Made by a program: the position numbers and the translations under genes. A DNA stretch of 64,000 bases, from NCBI GenBank assembly GCA_038501785.1, contig JBAMJR010000071.1:1323501-1387500 (forward strand). The letters run 5' to 3'. The stretch is from Myoxocephalus aenaeus. Taxonomy: Eukaryota; Chordata; Actinopteri; Perciformes; Cottidae. The notes under the pieces are model-generated. The model made no database searches. It was not told the origin of the DNA and saw only the letters and a program-made list of their open reading frames with translations. Positions 57,169 to 64,000 of this stretch are shown one piece after another. Each line of letters starts with the position of its first letter. The first letter of the stretch is position 1.

Positions 57169-58427
57169 ATTGACCCCAAAGGTGATGCCTACTATTTGAC
57201 CCACTTGTTCTCGGAACTCCGCCTCATTTATGGGCCGGTGCAAATTCCGAGTATCCCTGTGTTCCTAAGACACGCCCCCAAACTCCGAGTACCCTTCAGT
57301 TCAGGAGTATGCTTCAGTTCAGTTCAATTCAGTTCAATTTAATTAAATTAAATGCAATGAAGTTAAAGCACATTCAATGAATATGACATAAATTATTAAT
57401 ATTATGAGTAGGAGGATGGAGAATGAAGTTCAGGCTGTCCAATGACCTCATGTAGCCCAGCATTGCGACTGCAGCTGCAAGATCCGGCTAGGAACGCCGG
57501 GAATTCAGCTCGGGCATATTAAAATGTAGAAACGCTTCACGAATTTGCGTGTCATCCTTTCGCAGGATTCAATATAATTAAATTCAACGAAGTTACAGCA
57601 CATTCAATGAATATGACATAAATTATTAATATTATGAGTAGGAGGATGGAGAATGAAGTTTAGGCTGTCCAATGACCTCATGTAGTCCAGCATTGCGACT
57701 GCAGCTGCAAGATCCGGCTAGGAACGCCGGGAATTCAGCTCGGCATATTAAAATGTAGAAACGCTTCACGAATTTGCGTGTCATCCTTTCGCAGGATTCA
57801 ATATAATTAAATTCAACGAAGTTACAGCACATTCAATGAATATGACATAAATTATTAATATTATGAGTAGGAGGATGGAGAATGAAGTTCAGGCTGTCCA
57901 ATGACCTCATGTAGCCCAGCATTGCGACTGCAGCTGCAAGATCCGGCTAGGAACGCCGGGAATTCAGCTCGGGCATATTAAAATGTAGAAACGCTTCACG
58001 AATTTGCGTGTCATCCTTTCGCAGGATTCAATATAATTAAATTCAACGAAGTTACAGCACATTCAATGAATATGACATAAATTATTAATATTATGAGTAG
58101 GAGGATGGAGAATGAAGTTTAGGCTGTCCAATGTCCAGCATTGCGACTGCAGCTGCAAAATCCGGCTAGGAACGCCGGGAATTCAGCTCGGCATATTAAA
58201 ATGTAGAAACGCTTCACGAATTTGCGTGTCATCCTTTCGCAGGATTCAATATAATTAAATTCAACGAAGTTACAGCACATTCAATGAATATGACATAAAT
58301 TATTAATATTATGAGTAGGAGGATGGAGAATGAAGTTTAGGCTGTCCAATGACCTCATGTAGTCCAGCATTGCGACTGCAGCTGCAAGATCCGGCTAGGA
58401 ACGCCGGGAATTCAGCTCGGGCATATT

Positions 58428-58534
58428 AAAATGTAGAAACGCTTCACGAATTTGCGTGTCATCCTTTCGCAGGGGCCATGCTAATCTTCTCTGTATCGTT
58501 TCCAATTTATTATATGCGCTGCCTTAGCAAGCAC
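58428..58534 (-). ncRNA. U6 snRNA-like gene, right copy 5
   Basis: Full-length copy. Confidence 0.78.
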
Positions 58535-59346
58535 ATTGACCCCAAAGGTGATGCCTACTATTTGACCCACTTGTTCTCGGAACTCCGCCTCATTTATGGG
58601 CCGGTGCAAATTCCGAGTATCCCTGTGTTCCTAAGACACGCCCCCAAACTCCGAGTACCCTTCAGTTCAGGAGTATGCTTCAGTTCAGTTCAATTCAGTT
58701 CAATTTAATTTAATTAAATGCAATGAAGTTAAAGCACATTCAATGAATATGACATAAATTATTAATATTATGAGTAGGAGGATGGAGAATGAAGTTCAGG
58801 CTGTCCAATGACCTCATGTAGCCCAGCATTGCGACTGCAGCTGCAAGATCCGGCTAGGAACGCCGGGAATTCAGCTCGGGCATATTAAAATGTAGAAACG
58901 CTTCACGAATTTGCGTGTCATCCTTTCGCAGGATTCAATATAATTAAATTCAACGAAGTTACAGCACATTCAATGAATATGACATAAATTATTAATATTA
59001 TGAGTAGGAGGATGGAGAATGAAGTTTAGGCTGTCCAATGACCTCATGTAGTCCAGCATTGCGACTGCAGCTGCAAGATCCGGCTAGGAACGCCGGGAAT
59101 TCAGCTCGGGCATATTAAAATGTAGAAACGCTTCACGAATTTGCGTGTCATCCTTTCGCAGGATTCAATATAATTAAATTCAACGAAGTTACAGCACATT
59201 CAATGAATATGACATAAATTATTAATATTATGAGTAGGAGGATGGAGAATGAAGTTTAGGCTGTCCAATGACCTCATGTAGTCCAGCATTGCGACTGCAG
59301 CTGCAAGATCCGGCTAGGAACGCCGGGAATTCAGCTCGGGCATATT

Positions 59347-59453
59347 AAAATGTAGAAACGCTTCACGAATTTGCGTGTCATCCTTTCGCAGGGGCCATGC
59401 TAATCTTCTCTGTATCGTTTCCAATTTATTATATGCGCTGCCTTAGCAAGCAC
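59347..59453 (-). ncRNA. U6 snRNA-like gene, right copy 6
   Basis: Full-length copy whose upstream region has the gcctaatattt substitution (minus-strand aaatattaggc), close to the -29 position. Confidence 0.78.
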
Positions 59454-60495
59454 ATTGACCCCAAAGGTGATGCCTAATATTTGACCCACTTGTTCTCGGA
59501 ACTCCGCCTCATTTATGGGCCGGTGCAAATTCCGAGTATCCCTGTGTTCCTAAGACACGCCCCCAAACTCCGAGTACCCTTCAGTTCAGGAGTATGCTTC
59601 AGTTCAGTTCAATTCAGTTCAATTTAATTTAATTAAATGCAATGAAGTTAAAGCACATTCAATGAATATGACATAAATTATTAATATTATGAGTAGGAGG
59701 ATGGAGAATGAAGTTCAGGCTGTCCAATGACCTCATGTAGCCCAGCATTGCGACTGCAGCTGCAAGATCCGGCTAGGAACGCCGGGAATTCAGCTCGGGC
59801 ATATTAAAATGTAGAAACGCTTCACGAATTTGCGTGTCATCCTTTCGCAGGATTCAATATAATTAAATTCAACGAAGTTACAGCACATTCAATGAATATG
59901 ACATAAATTATTAATATTATGAGTAGGAGGATGGAGAATGAAGTTTAGGCTGTCCAATGACCTCATGTAGTCCAGCATTGCGACTGCAGCTGCAAGATCC
60001 GGCTAGGAACGCCGGGAATTCAGCTCGGGCATATTAAAATGTAGAAACGCTTCACGAATTTGCGTGTCATCCTTTCGCAGGATTCAATATAATTAAATTC
60101 AACGAAGTTACAGCACATTCAATGAATATGACATAAATTATTAATATTATGAGTAGGAGGATGGAGAATGAAGTTTAGGCTGTCCAATGACCTCATGTAG
60201 TCCAGCATTGCGACTGCAGCTGCAAGATCCGGCTAGGAACGCCGGGAATTCAGCTCGGGCATATTAAAATGTAGAAACGCTTCACGAATTTGCGTGTCAT
60301 CCTTTCGCAGGATTCAATATAATTAAATTCAACGAAGTTACAGCACATTCAATGAATATGACATAAATTATTAATATTATGAGTAGGAGGATGGAGAATG
60401 AAGTTTAGGCTGTCCAATGACCTCATGTAGTCTAGCATTGCGACTGCAGCTGCAAGATCCGGCTAGGAACGCCGGGAATTCAGCTCGGGCATATT

Positions 60496-60602
60496 AAAAT
60501 GTAGAAACGCTTCACGAATTTGCGTGTCATCCTTTCGCAGGGGCCATGCTAATCTTCTCTGTATCGTTTCCAATTTATTATATGCGCTGCCTTAGCAAGC
60601 AC
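60496..60602 (-). ncRNA. U6 snRNA-like gene, right copy 7
   Basis: Full-length; counterpart of right copy 4 at 3434 bp. Confidence 0.78.
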
Positions 60603-61861
60603 ATTGACCCCAAAGGTGATGCCTACTATTTGACCCACTTGTTCTCGGAACTCCGCCTCATTTATGGGCCGGTGCAAATTCCGAGTATCCCTGTGTTCCT
60701 AAGACACGCCCCCAAACTCCGAGTACCCTTCAGTTCAGGAGTATGCTTCAGTTCAGTTCAATTCAGTTCAATTTAATTTAATTAAATGCAATGAAGTTAA
60801 AGCACATTCAATGAATATGACATAAATTATTAATATTATGAGTAGGAGGATGGAGAATGAAGTTCAGGCTGTCCAATGACCTCATGTAGCCCAGCATTGC
60901 GACTGCAGCTGCAAGATCCGGCTAGGAACGCCGGGAATTCAGCTCGGGCATATTAAAATGTAGAAACGCTTCACGAATTTGCGTGTCATCCTTTCGCAGG
61001 ATTCAATATAATTAAATTCAACGAAGTTACAGCACATTCAATGAATATGACATAAATTATTAATATTATGAGTAGGAGGATGGAGAATGAAGTTTAGGCT
61101 GTCCAATGACCTCATGTAGTCCAGCATTGCGACTGCAGCTGCAAGATCCGGCTAGGAACGCCGGGAATTCAGCTCGGCATATTAAAATGTAGAAACGCTT
61201 CACGAATTTGCGTGTCATCCTTTCGCAGGATTCAATATAATTAAATTCAACGAAGTTACAGCACATTCAATGAATATGACATAAATTATTAATATTATGA
61301 GTAGGAGGATGGAGAATGAAGTTCAGGCTGTCCAATGACCTCATGTAGCCCAGCATTGCGACTGCAGCTGCAAGATCCGGCTAGGAACGCCGGGAATTCA
61401 GCTCGGGCATATTAAAATGTAGAAACGCTTCACGAATTTGCGTGTCATCCTTTCGCAGGATTCAATATAATTAAATTCAACGAAGTTACAGCACATTCAA
61501 TGAATATGACATAAATTATTAATATTATGAGTAGGAGGATGGAGAATGAAGTTTAGGCTGTCCAATGTCCAGCATTGCGACTGCAGCTGCAAAATCCGGC
61601 TAGGAACGCCGGGAATTCAGCTCGGCATATTAAAATGTAGAAACGCTTCACGAATTTGCGTGTCATCCTTTCGCAGGATTCAATATAATTAAATTCAACG
61701 AAGTTACAGCACATTCAATGAATATGACATAAATTATTAATATTATGAGTAGGAGGATGGAGAATGAAGTTTAGGCTGTCCAATGACCTCATGTAGTCCA
61801 GCATTGCGACTGCAGCTGCAAGATCCGGCTAGGAACGCCGGGAATTCAGCTCGGGCATATT

Positions 61862-61968
61862 AAAATGTAGAAACGCTTCACGAATTTGCGTGTCATCCTT
61901 TCGCAGGGGCCATGCTAATCTTCTCTGTATCGTTTCCAATTTATTATATGCGCTGCCTTAGCAAGCAC
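61862..61968 (-). ncRNA. U6 snRNA-like gene, right copy 8
   Basis: Full-length counterpart of right copy 5. Its upstream region reads aaactcagagt for aaactccgagt near 62083. Confidence 0.78.
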
Positions 61969-62780
61969 ATTGACCCCAAAGGTGATGCCTACTATTTGAC
62001 CCACTTGTTCTCGGAACTCCGCCTCATTTATGGGCCGGTGCAAATTCCGAGTATCCCTGTGTTCCTAAGACACGCCCCCAAACTCAGAGTACCCTTCAGT
62101 TCAGGAGTATGCTTCAGTTCAGTTCAATTCAGTTCAATTTAATTTAATTAAATGCAATGAAGTTAAAGCACATTCAATGAATATGACATAAATTATTAAT
62201 ATTATGAGTAGGAGGATGGAGAATGAAGTTCAGGCTGTCCAATGACCTCATGTAGCCCAGCATTGCGACTGCAGCTGCAAGATCCGGCTAGGAACGCCGG
62301 GAATTCAGCTCGGGCATATTAAAATGTAGAAACGCTTCACGAATTTGCGTGTCATCCTTTCGCAGGATTCAATATAATTAAATTCAACGAAGTTACAGCA
62401 CATTCAATGAATATGACATAAATTATTAATATTATGAGTAGGAGGATGGAGAATGAAGTTTAGGCTGTCCAATGACCTCATGTAGTCCAGCATTGCGACT
62501 GCAGCTGCAAGATCCGGCTAGGAACGCCGGGAATTCAGCTCGGGCATATTAAAATGTAGAAACGCTTCACGAATTTGCGTGTCATCCTTTCGCAGGATTC
62601 AATATAATTAAATTCAACGAAGTTACAGCACATTCAATGAATATGACATAAATTATTAATATTATGAGTAGGAGGATGGAGAATGAAGTTTAGGCTGTCC
62701 AATGACCTCATGTAGTCCAGCATTGCGACTGCAGCTGCAAGATCCGGCTAGGAACGCCGGGAATTCAGCTCGGGCATATT

Positions 62781-62887
62781 AAAATGTAGAAACGCTTCAC
62801 GAATTTGCGTGTCATCCTTTCGCAGGGGCCATGCTAATCTTCTCTGTATCGTTTCCAATTTATTATATGCGCTGCCTTAGCAAGCAC
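62781..62887 (-). ncRNA. U6 snRNA-like gene, right copy 9
   Basis: Full-length counterpart of right copy 6 with the same upstream gcctaatattt change. Confidence 0.78.
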
Positions 62888-63469
62888 ATTGACCCCAAAG
62901 GTGATGCCTAATATTTGACCCACTTGTTCTCGGAACTCCGCCTCATTTATGGGCCGGTGCAAATTCCGAGTATCCCTGTGTTCCTAAGACACGCCCCCAA
63001 ACTCCGAGTACCCTTCAGTTCAGGAGTATGCTTCAGTTCAGTTCAATTCAGTTCAATTTAATTTAATTAAATGCAATGAAGTTAAAGCACATTCAATGAA
63101 TATGACATAAATTATTAATATTATGAGTAGGAGGATGGAGAATGAAGTTCAGGCTGTCCAATGACCTCATGTAGCCCAGCATTGCGACTGCAGCTGCAAG
63201 ATCCGGCTAGGAACGCCGGGAATTCAGCTCGGGCATATTAAAATGTAGAAACGCTTCACGAATTTGCGTGTCATCCTTTCGCAGGATTCAATATAATTAA
63301 ATTCAACGAAGTTACAGCACATTCAATGAATATGACATAAATTATTAATATTATGAGTAGGAGGATGGAGAATGAAGTTTAGGCTGTCCAATGACCTCAT
63401 GTAGTCCAGCATTGCGACTGCAGCTGCAAGATCCGGCTAGGAACGCCGGGAATTCAGCTCGGGCATATT

Positions 63470-63576
63470 AAAATGTAGAAACGCTTCACGAATTTGCGTG
63501 TCACCCTTTCGCAGGGGCCATGCTAATCTTCTCTGTATCGTTTCCAATTTATTATATGCGCTGCCTTAGCAAGCAC
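63470..63576 (-). ncRNA. U6 snRNA-like gene, right copy 10 (variant)
   Basis: Full-length, but plus-strand gtcaccctttcgc replaces gtcatcctttcgc near 63502, a substitution in the internal stem-loop (GGATGAC to GGGTGAC). Confidence 0.75.
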
Positions 63577-64000
63577 ATTGACCCCAAAGGTGATGCCTAC
63601 TATTTGACCCACTTGTTCTCGGAACTCCGCCTCATTTATGGGCCGGTGCAAATTCCGAGTATCCCTGTGTTCCTAAGACACGCCCCCAAACTCCGAGTAC
63701 CCTTCAGTTCAGGAGTATGCTTCAGTTCAGTTCAATTCAGTTCAATTTAATTTAATTAAATGCAATGAAGTTAAAGCACATTCAATGAATATGACATAAA
63801 TTATTAATATTATGAGTAGGAGGATGGAGAATGAAGTTCAGGCTGTCCAATGACCTCATGTAGCCCAGCATTGCGACTGCAGCTGCAAGATCCGGCTAGG
63901 AACGCCGGGAATTCAGCTCGGGCATATTAAAATGTAGAAACGCTTCACGAATTTGCGTGTCATCCTTTCGCAGGATTCAATATAATTAAATTCAACGAAG

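Larger units (their letters stand above)
57169..60602 (-). repeat. Higher-order repeat, 3434 bp, copy A
   Basis: Contains long units ending at 58534, 59453 and 60602. Tags recur 3434 bp later: the ccaatgtccagc deletion (58131 and 61565) and gcctaatattt (59472 and 62906). Confidence 0.9.
54349..64000 (-). repeat. Right outer U6 satellite array
   Basis: Inverted counterpart of 1-12437. It holds 10 complete long units, one truncated, and about 21 short units, and runs off the window. It begins with four regular 689-bp long-plus-short pairs (54413-57168). Short units there carry a hybrid of the two diagnostic flank types (gtttagg with gtagccc), which suggests gene conversion. Confidence 0.95.
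60603..64000 (-). repeat. Higher-order repeat, 3434 bp, copy B (altered end)
   Basis: Repeats copy A through the unit ending at 62887, then departs: the next long unit comes after 689 bp rather than 1149 bp. Confidence 0.85.

Noticed and set aside
1..64000. Palindrome as an assembly artefact
   Set aside because: Arm-specific transposon insertions with clean empty sites, different higher-order repeats and scattered substitutions argue for two real loci, though long reads would be decisive.
1..64000. U6atac, tRNA or 5S genes mixed with the arrays
   Set aside because: The sequences match U6, not U6atac, and I found no tRNA A/B-box pair with a cloverleaf or a 5S sequence.

Overview
The window looks like genomic DNA of a ray-finned (teleost) fish. 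The evidence is spliced eukaryotic transposon genes, a complete L2-clade LINE with an esterase-type ORF1, hAT, piggyBac and PIF/Harbinger elements, and many U6 snRNA sequences. There is no bacterial gene organisation. The species cannot be named from this sequence alone.

The dominant structure is a giant imperfect palindrome. The left arm is at least 1-25980 and the right arm at least 32942-64000, with a spacer at 25981-32941. Both outer ends run off the window inside the same repeat. From outside to inside each arm holds: (1) an outer satellite of U6 genes (1-12437 on +; 54349-64000 on -) mixing complete 459-bp units (promoter region plus 107-nt U6) with 229-230-bp units that keep only the 3' half of U6; (2) a TATA-less, CCAAT/YY1-type promoter and a decayed DUF6729-like gene (left 12438-17375, right 51758-54348); (3) a U6 copy split by a hAT end fragment; (4) an inner satellite made of the 5' half of U6 (left about 1.0 kb, right about 6.4 kb); (5) an AT-rich block; (6) a solitary U6 gene with TATA box and terminator (left 19954-20057 on -, right 38743-38846 on +); (7) minisatellites, a piggyBac derivative, an L2 3' fragment and inverted-repeat segments.

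The arms can be dated against each other. The left arm alone has a 2.5-kb hAT element (13079-15594, with a deleted piggyBac nested in it). The right arm alone has a 5.1-kb L2 LINE with two intact ORFs (39560-44685). In both cases the opposite arm keeps the empty site. The outer satellites have different higher-order repeats (3901 bp left; 3434 bp and 689 bp right), and the inner satellite expanded about sixfold only on the right. These differences argue against an assembly duplicate.

The spacer carries a structurally complete PIF/Harbinger transposon (27816-32201) inserted in an older LINE. It encodes a four-exon Myb/SANT-like protein and a three-exon DDE transposase with all three acidic catalytic residues. 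The only convincing intact protein genes here belong to transposons. The host-relevant content is the U6 genes and their satellites.
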